A DNA stretch of 64,000 bases from Chitinophaga barathri (GTDB lineage: Bacteria > Bacteroidota > Bacteroidia > Chitinophagales > Chitinophagaceae). The notes beneath the pieces were generated by a model. It was given only the letters and a program-made list of their open reading frames with translations, made no database searches and had not been told where the DNA came from. How positions within the stretch are numbered: position 1 is the stretch's first letter; every line of letters starts with the position of its first letter. The translations under genes were made by a program, and so were the position numbers. This document shows, piece after piece, positions 50,039-59,590 of this stretch. The stretch lies in NCBI RefSeq assembly GCF_003807585.1, contig NZ_RMBX01000007.1, positions 248,001-312,000 on the forward strand, read 5' to 3'.

Positions 50039-50623
50039 ATGGCAGGAACTATTGACAAGGACCTCTTATTGCAGTTAAGGAAGGGCAGTGAAGAAGCCTT
50101 TAGGGAATTATATGCCCGTCATAGCCGGCAGGTTTTTGCCTTTGCATTTCATCTCACCCATTCCGCGGTAGACGCGGAAGATATTCTCCAGGATACTTTT
50201 CTGAGGCTATGGAGCAGCCGGGAGCAGCTCCCTGATATCGAGCGGTTCGACAACTACATATTTATTATCGCGCGAAACCGCACGATGGATCATTTGCGCC
50301 GGGTTTCCCTTCAGCAGAAGCTGATAGACCAGGTATGGGCGAATATCTCCGAGGTGTCCGACGAGCTGGAGCAGCAGCTGGATGCGGAGGAGAGTAAAAA
50401 ACTGATCCAAAACGCGCTTGCCGGGCTGTCATCGCAGAAACAGACTATTTTCTGGCTGAGCCGGCAGCGGGGGCTGAGCCACGAGGAGATCAGCCAGGAG
50501 CTGCACCTGTCCCGCAGCCGGGTGAAGAACCTGCTGGTGGAAACGCTGCGGCATGTGCGGCAATACCTGGCCAGGCATTCCCTTTTGCTGGCGGCACTGT
50601 TCCAGCTGGTTTGCTGGAAATAA
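50039..50623 (+). CDS. ECF (FecI-type) sigma factor, second cassette
   Basis: 194 residues from ATG at 50039 (a TTG nine bases upstream is less likely). Region 2 is about 10-90 (HSAVDAEDILQDTFLRLWSSRE); region 4 is about 125-180 (SSQKQTIFWLSRQRGLSHEEISQELHLSRSRVKNLL). It is followed by FecR and SusC/SusD genes, but the gap to FecR is 376 bases, much longer than in the first cassette, and contains a low-complexity stretch. Confidence 0.92.
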   Translation: MAGTIDKDLLLQLRKGSEEAFRELYARHSRQVFAFAFHLTHSAVDAEDILQDTFLRLWSSREQLPDIERFDNYIFIIARNRTMDHLRRVSLQQKLIDQVWANISEVSDELEQQLDAEESKKLIQNALAGLSSQKQTIFWLSRQRGLSHEEISQELHLSRSRVKNLLVETLRHVRQYLARHSLLLAALFQLVCWK

Positions 50624-50999
50624 CCTCAAATCCTTTCTCATTGATTTGGGAACTGTTATTACAATTACACACTTTTAATCAACATTTGCAATTATTGATA
50701 ATATGTTAGCTTTTCCTTTACAGCTGCTTATTGCGTATGTGATGGTATTTTGCCTTTTGGCTGCTCAATAGCTTTTTAATTACTGCATATTAACCGGGAT
50801 CAGCCATGGTAGCTATAGGAGAGATATAGGCAAGGCGGAGTTGAGGTGGAGATGAGGCGGACTTGATCCGGAGTTAATCCGGGTAATATGCTATCAATGA
50901 CGGTATCTCTAAAAAAACTTTCATTTCCCGCGGTCCTTCTTTTCTTTTCACCCGTCTTTATCATTGAGGGGCCTGTTCAGCCTGTTTAAAAGATTCATT
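50624..50999. other. Gap between sigma and FecR genes with purine-rich repeat
   Basis: No gene is credible here; a 22-codon hydrophobic frame at 50703-50771 is too short to support. At about 50815-50890 the DNA becomes a purine-rich imperfect repeat (GGCGGAGTTGAGGTGGAG type, with AGGCGG and CCGGAGTTAATCCGG units), similar in style to the mosaic at 33 kb. Confidence 0.45.
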
Positions 51000-52163
51000 A
51001 TGCCTAATGATCCTGCCAGAATCAAGTATCTATTGGAACGGTATGCCGCAAGATCCTGCTCAAAGGAAGAGCTGGACGAACTGTTTGCCGCCATCCGCGA
51101 AACACCGGCCGAGGCATCGCTGCTTGCCTTTATGGAAGAGCAGTACGGACGGTTTGACGCAAATGAAACCTTGCCCGAAGTGGATTACGAACAGGTATAC
51201 CAGAACATTCTCCAGCATAAGCCAGCCCGTCAAAGAAAAATATTTACGCTCGGAAGAGTAGCCGCTGCGGCGGTTATCCTGCTGGCCGGCGCCGCCATTT
51301 TCTGGCAGGTACAAAAGAAAACCAGCACCCCTTCTTCTTCCATCCAGGCGGAAACTTCCAAAACAGATATAGCCCCCGGCGGCACCAAAGCCACCCTCAC
51401 CCTGGCGGACGGCTCTACCGTTTCGCTGGACAGTGCGGGCAACCAGGTGATCAGCAGCGGCAGCACCACCATCACCCGCAGGCAGGGCCAGCTCCTGTAC
51501 GATGCAGGCAAAGAAACCGCCGCTCTTCAATACAACACCTTATCCACGCCGCGCGGCGGCCAGTTCAGGGTAGTATTGCCCGACGGCTCGAAAGTATGGC
51601 TCAATTCCGCTTCTTCGCTCCGCTACCCGCTTGCCTTTACAGGCAAAGAACGCCTGGTGGAGCTGGACGGACAGGGATATTTTGAAATCACCCCCAATGC
51701 GGAACAGCCTTTCAAAGTACGCGTACAAAGCATGGAAGTACAGGTGCTCGGCACCCACTTCGATGTGATGGCTTATAAAGATGAAAGTACCGTAAACACC
51801 ACATTGCTGGAAGGCGCCGTGCAGGTCACGGAAGGCGCCGCCAGGAAATTGCTGAAGCCCGGCCAGCAGGCTGTGCTGGACACACGCAGTCATGAAATGC
51901 TGGTACAGCAGGCGAACGTGAATAAAGTGATCGCCTGGAAAAACGGGCTTTTTGTATTCAACAACATGGCGCTGCCCGCGATCTTACGCGAAGTAGCCCG
52001 CTGGTACGATGTGGAGATCGTGTATCAAACCGCGCCCAGCACCGAGCTGTACGGCGGCGGTATTGCGCGCAGCCTGCATTTGTCCAACGTGCTGGCATTG
52101 CTGGAAGCAGGCGGAAATAATCATTTCAGGATAGAAGGAAGAAAAATTATCGTATTGCCTTAA
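51000..52163 (+). CDS. FecR-type anti-sigma factor, second cassette
   Basis: 387 residues. The cytoplasmic N-terminus (about 1-80; IKYLLERYAARSCSKEELDEL) binds the sigma factor, TM about 84-103, then the FecR domain (VVLPDGSKVWLNSASSLRYP; VELDGQGYFEI; VQVLGTHFDVMAY) and a C-terminal DUF4974-like domain (FNNMALPAILREVARWYDVEIVY). ATG at 51000 is the natural start; the upstream in-frame codon adds 12 residues only. It is complete, in contrast to the shorter FecR of the first cassette. Confidence 0.93.
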   Translation: MPNDPARIKYLLERYAARSCSKEELDELFAAIRETPAEASLLAFMEEQYGRFDANETLPEVDYEQVYQNILQHKPARQRKIFTLGRVAAAAVILLAGAAIFWQVQKKTSTPSSSIQAETSKTDIAPGGTKATLTLADGSTVSLDSAGNQVISSGSTTITRRQGQLLYDAGKETAALQYNTLSTPRGGQFRVVLPDGSKVWLNSASSLRYPLAFTGKERLVELDGQGYFEITPNAEQPFKVRVQSMEVQVLGTHFDVMAYKDESTVNTTLLEGAVQVTEGAARKLLKPGQQAVLDTRSHEMLVQQANVNKVIAWKNGLFVFNNMALPAILREVARWYDVEIVYQTAPSTELYGGGIARSLHLSNVLALLEAGGNNHFRIEGRKIIVLP

Positions 52164-52196
52164 AAGGCGGATCAGTCAACCAAGATTTAAATAAAG

Positions 52197-52216
52197 AGCC
52201 CGTTCTGAACCGGGCT
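52197..52216 (+). promoter_or_regulatory. Hairpin in the FecR-SusC gap
   Basis: AGCCCG pairs with CGGGCT around TTCTGAAC; further GC-rich complementarity lies at 52246-52275. There is no U-run, so it is more likely a leader or processing structure of the SusC mRNA than a terminator. Confidence 0.35.
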
Positions 52217-52345
52217 GGAAATTAATGATAAGCAAGGCCGTATAAAAAACCGGGTCCCGATTGCCCTCGGAGCCCGGCGAAGTATCTGGCAATTTCAGTA
52301 ATCGCGTTAGAAACAATCCAAAAAACTACCAAACACCACAAAAGT

Positions 52346-55300
52346 ATGCAATTCAGTTGTAATGCACCAGCCCGCCGTGTATGCGGGCTGTCAACCAAAA
52401 TTCAAAGGGTTATGAAACTAACCGCATTCCTCCTGCTGGCCGTGGGCCTGCATGTAAGCGCAGCCGGTTATTCCCAGAAAGTGACGTTGTCCGTCCGGGA
52501 TATGCCGCTGCAGAAGGTTTTTGAAGAGGTGATCACCCAGACAGGCGTTTCAATCGTTTATTCGGAAAAAGTACTCTCCGGCCTCCGGCCCGTTTCCCTC
52601 CAGGTGAAAGACGTAACTATACAACAGTTGCTGGACCTCTGCCTGAAGAACCAGCAGGTCACCTATTCGCTGGAAGGCAACAGTTATGTGATCAAAAAGT
52701 TACCGGAGCCCCGCCCCGGCGCCATCACCGCCGCGGCAGACACCACCATTGACATTACCGGCCGGGTGACGGGCGCGGACAATACGCCGCTTCCCGGTAC
52801 TACCGTACTGGTGAAAGGAACGTCCAAAGGCGCGAAGACGAACGACCAGGGCGTGTTCTCGCTCACGGGCATACGCCACGGGGCGGTGCTGGTGTTCAGC
52901 AATATTGGTTTTGCAACCCAGGAAGCCGCGGCTCCATCCAACGGGCGTGCGCTGAATATCATTTTACAGGAAGACACCAAAAACTTCGCGGAGATCGTGG
53001 TAGTGGGCTACAGCGCCAAAAAGAAAAGCGAACTGACCAGCGCCGTGAGCACCGTATCCTCAGAACAACTGAAGGACGTGACCACGAACGATGTAGGTTC
53101 CATGCTGCAGGGCAAGGTAGCCGGTTTGCAGGTGGTGAACAGTTCCGGTGTGCCCGGCGCCGCCGCTGAAATAAGGCTCAGGGGCGTTTCTTCCGTGAAT
53201 GCCTCGCAAAGCCCGCTGTACGTTGTGGACGGTATCATCGGCGGAAACTTTGACCCGAATGACGTGGAAAACATCAGCGTACTGAAAGACGCGGGCGCCA
53301 CCGCGATGTACGGCTCACAGGCGAATGCGGGCGTTATCATCGTTACGACGAAAAAAGGGAGCGGCGGTAAAACGCAGTTTGAAGCGAGAGTGACCGCGGG
53401 TTTCCGCACGGCGGACCTCGGTAAGATCAAGATGATGAACGGCAGCCAGCTGTACGAACGCCACAAGGAATTTTACCGCGACTATATACCCGGAAATGAC
53501 GATAACTCCTACAAGATCGACCTGCTGAAATTCTACGCCGAGCGCCCGCGTGAGCTGCGTAACCAGGATTACAACTGGCTCTCCGCCATGTTCCCTTCCG
53601 CACCCATGCAGAATATCCACCTTTCCGCGCGCGGCGGCAATGAAAAGAACGACTACTACACGAGCATTACCTATTACAACGAAAAAGGAACTTTCCTCAA
53701 TACGGATTTCCAGCGCATCAACCTGCGCGGCAATTCCACCCACCGCTTTTCCAAAAACGTGAGCGTGACGAACAACATCAACCTGAGCGCCTCCAGCGGC
53801 AAGAGTTTCAATTACGAAGATGTGTTCTACGCCTACCTGAACATGCCCTGGGACAATCCCTACGATGCAAACGGCCAGCCCGTTTACGTGGACGGGACCA
53901 CTACGGCCAAATGGTGGTCCAGGGACAAGACGAACCCGATCCATACCATTCAGAATTCTAACCACCCGTACAAGAGTTTTAGCATGAACTATGACCTGGG
54001 GCTGAATATCCAGATCACGGACTGGCTTTCTTTCTCCAGCACCAACCGCGCCGCGGTGAATTACAACAAATCCACTGATTTCTATTCTCCCGTGGTGGCC
54101 GGGCTGTATCACAACACCGGTTTCCTGAATGAACTGGGCATTCTCAGTTATGGTTTTATTTCCACTGACCTGTTGAAATTCAGCTTTACCAAAGGAGATC
54201 ACTCCATCAGCGGCCTGGCGGGCGTAGCGATTGAAAACAGCAAAACAGAATCCGTGGGGGCTTCCGGTAAAGGACTGCCTACAGGGCTTTCTGTGCTGAA
54301 CGTCGTGTCGAACAGCCAGCTGGTGAATGGTTTCAATGACCAGGCCATTCTGCAATCGCTGATCTCGCAGGTGAGTTATGGTTATAAAGAAAAATATTTC
54401 CTGACCGGTTCTTATCGTGTGGATGGCTCTACTGCCTTCCCCGCCAGTAAACGTTACGGTTCATTCCCGGCAATATCGGCCGCCTGGCTGATCAGCAACG
54501 AAGGTTTCCTGCATCAGAACCGCGTGGTGGACAACCTGAAGATCCGCGCCAGCTACGGCGTAACCGGCACGCAGGATATAGGTTCCTCCCGATATCTCGG
54601 CCTGTATTCACTCAGCAGCCAATACAACGGCGGTACCGCAGCTATTCCTTTACAGCTTCCCAGCCCGGACCTTACCTGGGAAAGCAAACACCAGCTGAAC
54701 GCAGGGATCGACCTGGGATTGTTCAAACGGGTGAACCTCACCCTGGACGTGTATAACAACGTGACGAAAAATCTCCTGCTCCAGGTATCCCAGCCGCTTT
54801 CAGTCGGTTTTGAACAACGCTGGGAAAACGCCGGCGAGATCGTAAACAAAGGCGTGGAACTGGGTATCAGCAGCGTCAATATCAAAACGAAAAACTTTGA
54901 ATGGTCAACTGATTTTAATATCAACTTCAATTCCAACAAACTGCAAAAACTTCCCAGCGACATTACCCGCACACAACCGACATGGAGCATTTCGCAGATC
55001 TACCGCAACGGCGGTAACCTGTACGAATTCTACATGCCGCGCTGGCTGGGAGTAGATAAAGAAACCGGCGCGCCGCTCTGGGAAGTACTGGAAAAAGACG
55101 CGGATGGAAAAGTGATTTCCAGCAGCGCTACTTCCGATTATGCCAGCGCCACCTACCAGGAAGTAGGTTCCGCGCTGCCGAAGTTACAAGGCGGTCTTAC
55201 CTCCACCTGGAAATACAAAAACATCGGGCTGCGTGTGAATGCGTATTTTCTCTCCGGCAATAAAGTGTTCAGCAACTCCCTCCGTTTTGTGATGAACGAC

Positions 55301-55684
55301 GGTATGGAGCCTTACTACAACCAGATCGTACTGCCGGACGGCTACAGCACCTGGACCAAACCGGGAGATGACGCTACGGAGCCCAGCCCGCAAAACGCCG
55401 CCAATGCAACAGAAACATCTACCCGTTACCTGAAAGACGGCGGTTTCTTCGCCATCAGGAACATCGCATTGTCCTACGATCTGCCCAATGCATGGGTACA
55501 CAGGATCGGCCTGGACGGCGTAACGCTTTCCGTGACGGCGGACAATGTGTATACTTTCACGGACTTCCTGGGCCAGGACCCCGCCACCACCATCACATCC
55601 GGCAGTTTTGTGATGCCCGGCGTATCCGACTTCAAGTATCCGAATAACCGCCAGTACCTGTTTAACGTTAACATCCGGTTCTAG
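52346..55684 (+). CDS. SusC/RagA TonB-dependent transducer with STN domain, second cassette
   Basis: 1112 residues. An unusual N-terminal extension precedes the signal peptide (VMKLTAFLLLAVGLHVSAAG at residues about 22-42), typical of Chitinophaga SusC proteins; the inner ATG at 52412 is an alternative start. Then an STN domain (SVRDMPLQKVFEEV; TIQQLLDLCLKNQQVTYSL), a carboxypeptidase-like domain (ITGRVTGADNTPLPGTTVLV), a plug with the signature FAEIVVVGYSAKKKSEL, and the barrel ending FNVNIRF. Partner of the FecR encoded upstream and of the SusD that follows after 17 bases. Confidence 0.95.
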   Translation: MQFSCNAPARRVCGLSTKIQRVMKLTAFLLLAVGLHVSAAGYSQKVTLSVRDMPLQKVFEEVITQTGVSIVYSEKVLSGLRPVSLQVKDVTIQQLLDLCLKNQQVTYSLEGNSYVIKKLPEPRPGAITAAADTTIDITGRVTGADNTPLPGTTVLVKGTSKGAKTNDQGVFSLTGIRHGAVLVFSNIGFATQEAAAPSNGRALNIILQEDTKNFAEIVVVGYSAKKKSELTSAVSTVSSEQLKDVTTNDVGSMLQGKVAGLQVVNSSGVPGAAAEIRLRGVSSVNASQSPLYVVDGIIGGNFDPNDVENISVLKDAGATAMYGSQANAGVIIVTTKKGSGGKTQFEARVTAGFRTADLGKIKMMNGSQLYERHKEFYRDYIPGNDDNSYKIDLLKFYAERPRELRNQDYNWLSAMFPSAPMQNIHLSARGGNEKNDYYTSITYYNEKGTFLNTDFQRINLRGNSTHRFSKNVSVTNNINLSASSGKSFNYEDVFYAYLNMPWDNPYDANGQPVYVDGTTTAKWWSRDKTNPIHTIQNSNHPYKSFSMNYDLGLNIQITDWLSFSSTNRAAVNYNKSTDFYSPVVAGLYHNTGFLNELGILSYGFISTDLLKFSFTKGDHSISGLAGVAIENSKTESVGASGKGLPTGLSVLNVVSNSQLVNGFNDQAILQSLISQVSYGYKEKYFLTGSYRVDGSTAFPASKRYGSFPAISAAWLISNEGFLHQNRVVDNLKIRASYGVTGTQDIGSSRYLGLYSLSSQYNGGTAAIPLQLPSPDLTWESKHQLNAGIDLGLFKRVNLTLDVYNNVTKNLLLQVSQPLSVGFEQRWENAGEIVNKGVELGISSVNIKTKNFEWSTDFNINFNSNKLQKLPSDITRTQPTWSISQIYRNGGNLYEFYMPRWLGVDKETGAPLWEVLEKDADGKVISSSATSDYASATYQEVGSALPKLQGGLTSTWKYKNIGLRVNAYFLSGNKVFSNSLRFVMNDGMEPYYNQIVLPDGYSTWTKPGDDATEPSPQNAANATETSTRYLKDGGFFAIRNIALSYDLPNAWVHRIGLDGVTLSVTADNVYTFTDFLGQDPATTITSGSFVMPGVSDFKYPNNRQYLFNVNIRF

Positions 55685-55701
55685 GAATAAATTATCTGAT
55701 C

Positions 55702-57216
55702 ATGAGAAAGACATCTTATTTAATCATACTCGTCATATCAATATTCAGCACGGGCTGCCTCAAAGACATTGAGCCCAGCGACGCGCTCACCACCGGCTCC
55801 CTGACCGCTACCAAAGAAGGCCTTCAGCAGGGGCTGAACGGTGCATACGCCCTGTTCAAAGACCATGTGTCCTTCAACGGAACGGTGGATGGGAACAACA
55901 TGTACCTGCGCCAGTATTTCCAGATGAGCGACTTCGCGGGCGATGATATCGTATGCGCGCAAACCACCACCGATCCGCTGTTCTACAGCTTTTCACTGGA
56001 CCATACCGCTACCCAGACAAACAGCCGGTATTTCTGGTACATTTCTTACAAGATCATCAACGATGTGAATACCGTACTGGAATCCGCCGAAAAGATCGCG
56101 AACCCGGACGAGAGCATCAAACAGCTGATCGGCGAGTGTTATTTCCTGAGGGCTTTGTGCCACTTTAACCTGGTGCGTTTTTATGGGAAACCGTATTCAC
56201 AGGACCCTGCGGCTGCCGGCGTGATCCTTCGTACCGCCACCACGGACCCTGCTTTGAAGGCAAGGTCCAGCGTAGGGGAAGTGTATGACGCAGTGATAGC
56301 AGATGCGGAAAAAGGCGCGGACCTGATGAACCAGCCGAGAGGCGTGCAGCATGGCTCAAAAGAAGCGGCCTGGGCTTTATTATCAAGGGCGTACCTGTAT
56401 AAAGAGGACAACGACAACGCGATCCTGTATGCGGACAAAGTGATCGGTTCCAACCGTTTCACGCTGGAAACCGCCGCTACTTTCCCTTCTCTTTTCGCCA
56501 ACGCGTTGACCGGGAAAGAAACCATATTCTGTGTGGCGTTCACGCCTGCGGATGATTATGGCAAAGCGGGTTCTATCGCGTCCATGCTGTATTCTGACGG
56601 TAACTCCGGCTGGGGCGAGGAATATGCTTCGCAATCGCTTCGCGATACGATGGCCGCTCACCCTGAAGATGTGAGATGGTCGTACATCAAACCGCTGAAA
56701 GATGGCAATGGTGTGATGCAAAAGAAAAATGGGATCGAGGTGTATTATATCAGCAAGTTTTCCTTCCAGGGGGGCAGCCCTACGCTGAGCTCTCCCATCC
56801 TGTTCAGGCTGGCGGAGATGTACCTGAACAAAGCCGAGGCCGAAGCTAAAAAAGGCAATGTGCCGGGTGCGCTGGACAATGTGGACATGATCCGGAACAA
56901 CAGGGGCCTGCAGAATTCATTGTACAACCGGCAGCTGCCCACTGGCAAAACCGCACTGGATGTGGTGCTGAAGGAAAGAAGGATAGAACTGGCGTTTGAA
57001 GGTCACCGCAACTTTGACGTATACCGCAACAAACGGGATCTGAACCGCACCTATTGGGGATATCACCTGCCCGGCCTGAAGGAATCGGACATCGATCTGT
57101 CCACCCAGCCGCGCAACTACCCGAACCTGGTGAACAAATGGGATGCGGCAAGGATCATTTATTACGTACCGATCGATGAAATCCAGACCAATAAACTCTG
57201 CATCCAGAACCCCTGA
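55702..57216 (+). CDS. SusD/RagB nutrient-binding lipoprotein, second cassette
   Basis: 504 residues. Lipobox with Cys19 (FSTGCLKDIEPS). Family features include ALTTGSLTATKEGLQQGLNGAYALFKD, LIGECYFLRALCHFNLVRFYG and the C-terminal LFRLAEMYLNKAEAEAKKG and ERRIELAFEGHRNFDVYRNKRDLNR. It will cap the SusC channel at the surface. Followed by a lipoprotein gene 22 bases later. Confidence 0.95.
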   Translation: MRKTSYLIILVISIFSTGCLKDIEPSDALTTGSLTATKEGLQQGLNGAYALFKDHVSFNGTVDGNNMYLRQYFQMSDFAGDDIVCAQTTTDPLFYSFSLDHTATQTNSRYFWYISYKIINDVNTVLESAEKIANPDESIKQLIGECYFLRALCHFNLVRFYGKPYSQDPAAAGVILRTATTDPALKARSSVGEVYDAVIADAEKGADLMNQPRGVQHGSKEAAWALLSRAYLYKEDNDNAILYADKVIGSNRFTLETAATFPSLFANALTGKETIFCVAFTPADDYGKAGSIASMLYSDGNSGWGEEYASQSLRDTMAAHPEDVRWSYIKPLKDGNGVMQKKNGIEVYYISKFSFQGGSPTLSSPILFRLAEMYLNKAEAEAKKGNVPGALDNVDMIRNNRGLQNSLYNRQLPTGKTALDVVLKERRIELAFEGHRNFDVYRNKRDLNRTYWGYHLPGLKESDIDLSTQPRNYPNLVNKWDAARIIYYVPIDEIQTNKLCIQNP

Positions 57217-57238
57217 TCTTTTCCAGAAAACAAATACA

Positions 57239-58099
57239 ATGATCATGAAACGCATTCAATATATACTTCCCTTCCTCGTGCTGGCCGGCCTGATGGCGGG
57301 CTGCAAAAAAGATGAGGTGACCTCGGGCGCGGATGTTTTTTACACCGTCAGCATCGCGGATAAAACAGTGACCTTCACGAACGAAACCAGCGGCGCCGTG
57401 TCCTACCGCTGGGATTTTGGCGACGGGGAAAGCTCTACAGATGAGAATCCCGTACACACCTATCCCGCGAAAGGCAAATACGTGCCCACACTGTATGCCA
57501 CTTCCAAAGACGGTAAAGTGACCGAAGGCTCCACGGTGATCTACATCGCCAAAACCTCACCGGTAAAACTGAACGACAATACCTTCGACGACTGGAGTAC
57601 AGTAACCCAGTACGAGGTGACCTCCGGCGCTGCTGAACCTTTTTTCCGGAAAATGAAAGTGGACTACGACGCCCAATACATTTATGTTTATCTTGAAGTG
57701 AACAGCAGGCGCGCGAATAGTGACATCTACGACTTCTACATGGATACGGACAACAGCGCCACCACCGGCCTGCTCACCGATATCCCCGGCGGCGGTTATG
57801 ATGTGCTGCTGGAAGGGAACATATTGGGCGACTGGCTGGATGTGTTTAACCACAAAGGGGCACAGAATGCCTTTTCGTTCGAGCCTACGGGCGCAACTGA
57901 AGCATATTCGGTAGGAAATGTGGAAGACAACGGAGGCGTGTTGAAATTCGAAATGAGGCTGGTGCGTTCCAAGCTGAAGAACATGGCTGCCACCACAGCT
58001 TTCAGGCTGAGGATCATCGCCACGAAAAGCGACTGGTCCGGCACCCTCGGCCGTATCCCGGACCTGGGGCAGCCGTCACTGCTGATTAATTTTGAATAA
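57239..58099 (+). CDS. Surface lipoprotein with PKD domain and CBM9-like domain
   Basis: 287 residues. Lipobox with Cys22 (AGLMAGCKKDE). A PKD domain follows (about 40-110; YRWDFGDGESSTDENPVHTYPAKGKYVPTLYATSK carries the WDFGDG signature), then a beta-sandwich that resembles a CBM9-type module (about 125-285; DFYMDTDNSATTGL, FEMRLVRSKLKNM). Proteins in this position of SusCD loci usually bind glycans at the cell surface. The ATG at 57239 or 57245 both give the signal. Confidence 0.8.
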   Translation: MIMKRIQYILPFLVLAGLMAGCKKDEVTSGADVFYTVSIADKTVTFTNETSGAVSYRWDFGDGESSTDENPVHTYPAKGKYVPTLYATSKDGKVTEGSTVIYIAKTSPVKLNDNTFDDWSTVTQYEVTSGAAEPFFRKMKVDYDAQYIYVYLEVNSRRANSDIYDFYMDTDNSATTGLLTDIPGGGYDVLLEGNILGDWLDVFNHKGAQNAFSFEPTGATEAYSVGNVEDNGGVLKFEMRLVRSKLKNMAATTAFRLRIIATKSDWSGTLGRIPDLGQPSLLINFE

Positions 58100-58107
58100 A
58101 TCCGCCT

Positions 58108-59202
58108 ATGCCCATATTAAAACCCGGAGAAAGACTTTTATCACTGGATGTAATGCGCGGGATTATCATGATCCTGCTGGCCGCTGAAAGCTGCATGGTG
58201 TACCACTCGCTGGAACACCTGCAGCATGGCTGGCTGATTGAGCAGTTTTTTCATCACCCCTGGCATGGCCTCCGTTTCTGGGACCTGGTACAGCCGGCGT
58301 TTATGTTTATGGCGGGCACGGCCATGTGTATATCCGTGGAAAGCAAACGGAGCAAGGGCCTGCCGGAGAAAGATAATTTCAGGCATGTGGCCGTCCGCAG
58401 CCTGAAACTGTTCCTTTTAGGCACCGGTCTGCATTGCGTTTATGCCGGAAAACCCGTCTGGGAACTGTGGAATGTGCTGACGCAATTGTCATTTACCACC
58501 CTGGTGGCTTATTTCCTGATCGGGCGCTCGTATAAGGTGCAGATAGGCGCGGCTTTGCTGATGATCCTGCTGAGTGATATCCTTTATCGCGTGGTACTGA
58601 TCCCCGGCTTCGACCAGCCTTTTGTACAGGGCCATAACTTCGGTGCGTGGATGGATACTGTGTTGATGGGAAAGATCAATACGGACGGATGGGTGGCCAT
58701 CAACTGCATACCCACGGCCGCGCATACCATCCTCGGCGTGACGGCGGGGAAATTGCTGATGGGGCCAGGTACTACCGCAAATAAGATCAAAGCCCTGGTC
58801 ATCGCGGGGATAATTGCCCTGGCGGCGGGTTATGCGCTGGACCTGGGCGGCGTATCGCCGATCATTAAACGCATTTGCACCAGCAGTTTTATACTGGTAT
58901 CCCTCGGATACGTGTCCCTGATACTGGCCGCGCTGTACTGGTGGATAGATGTAAAGGACCACAAACGTTTCACCTGGATCGCGGTAGTGGTAGGGATGAA
59001 CTCGATCTTTATTTACATCTTTTTTGAAACCGTGGGGATTGGTTACCTGAATGGCGTGGTGGGGATCTTTGTGAAAGGGGGACTGGGTTTCCTCTCCGTG
59101 CCTGTACCCTGGCTGGATGTGGTTTCAGCGTTTTGTGTATGGGTGCTGGAATGGTATCTGTGTTACTGGCTTTACCAGCGGAAGATCTTCTTCAAATTAT
59201 AA
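58108..59202 (+). CDS. NagX/DUF5009-type membrane acyltransferase
   Basis: 364 residues, about ten TM segments. The family motif LLSLDVMRGIIMILLA opens the protein, and WHGLRFWDLVQPAFMFMAGTAMCISV holds the catalytic-type His/Asp region of the heparan-alpha-glucosaminide N-acetyltransferase-like (NagX, DUF5009) family. It may acetylate an amino-sugar substrate crossing the inner membrane. It starts nine bases after the PKD lipoprotein stop, so the second SusCD operon has at least SusC, SusD, PKD protein and this acyltransferase. Confidence 0.88.
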   Translation: MPILKPGERLLSLDVMRGIIMILLAAESCMVYHSLEHLQHGWLIEQFFHHPWHGLRFWDLVQPAFMFMAGTAMCISVESKRSKGLPEKDNFRHVAVRSLKLFLLGTGLHCVYAGKPVWELWNVLTQLSFTTLVAYFLIGRSYKVQIGAALLMILLSDILYRVVLIPGFDQPFVQGHNFGAWMDTVLMGKINTDGWVAINCIPTAAHTILGVTAGKLLMGPGTTANKIKALVIAGIIALAAGYALDLGGVSPIIKRICTSSFILVSLGYVSLILAALYWWIDVKDHKRFTWIAVVVGMNSIFIYIFFETVGIGYLNGVVGIFVKGGLGFLSVPVPWLDVVSAFCVWVLEWYLCYWLYQRKIFFKL

Positions 59203-59204
59203 TG

Positions 59205-59232
59205 AAAGGCGGCCTTCGGGCCGCTTTTTTTT
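59205..59232 (+). terminator. Terminator of the second SusCD operon
   Basis: GCGGCC-TTCG-GGCCGC with a run of eight T; UUCG tetraloop hairpin typical of strong terminators. Confidence 0.92.
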
Positions 59233-59263
59233 ATAACTAGAATCAGTGGGTTATAATTCGAAA

Positions 59264-59590
59264 ATATTTTAGCAAAATCGATTTTATTTTTATGGTTATC
59301 AATATTTTACCTTTGCTAAAATATATCTTCTTTTTAACGCCCGGTTAACACTTTTCATTGTGTCTTTCCTTTTACCTTTGCGCGCATTACTTCACCAAAA
59401 ACCTTCTTACATCAGTGCACATAGCACAACTGATATTTGTAAGCACAGGTGTCCGTGAAGAAATACCCCACTGTTATTGAAAAAGGTCTCTTAATTAGGG
59501 AATGAACGTCTTTTGTTCATTCTAAAAAACCGTACCCTTTTATGATTGAGGTGCTGTCAATCTGCGACCTATAAACACAAATCAAAAAAA
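59264..59590 (+). promoter_or_regulatory. Promoter and structured leader of the sigma-like gene
   Basis: An inverted repeat ATATTTTAGCAAA (59264-59276) / TTTGCTAAAATAT (59312-59324) surrounds a -7 element TACCTTTG (59308-59315); a second TACCTTTG is at 59373-59380. The following leader has a perfect hairpin GAATGAAC (59500-59507)/GTTCATTC (59515-59522). No plain TTG -33 lies at normal distance from either element. The leader before the ATG at 59591 is over 200 nt. Confidence 0.45.

Noticed and set aside
50703..50771. 22-codon hydrophobic frame in the sigma-FecR gap
   Set aside because: Too short, no ribosome-binding site or promoter, and the sequence is simple; kept only as a note.
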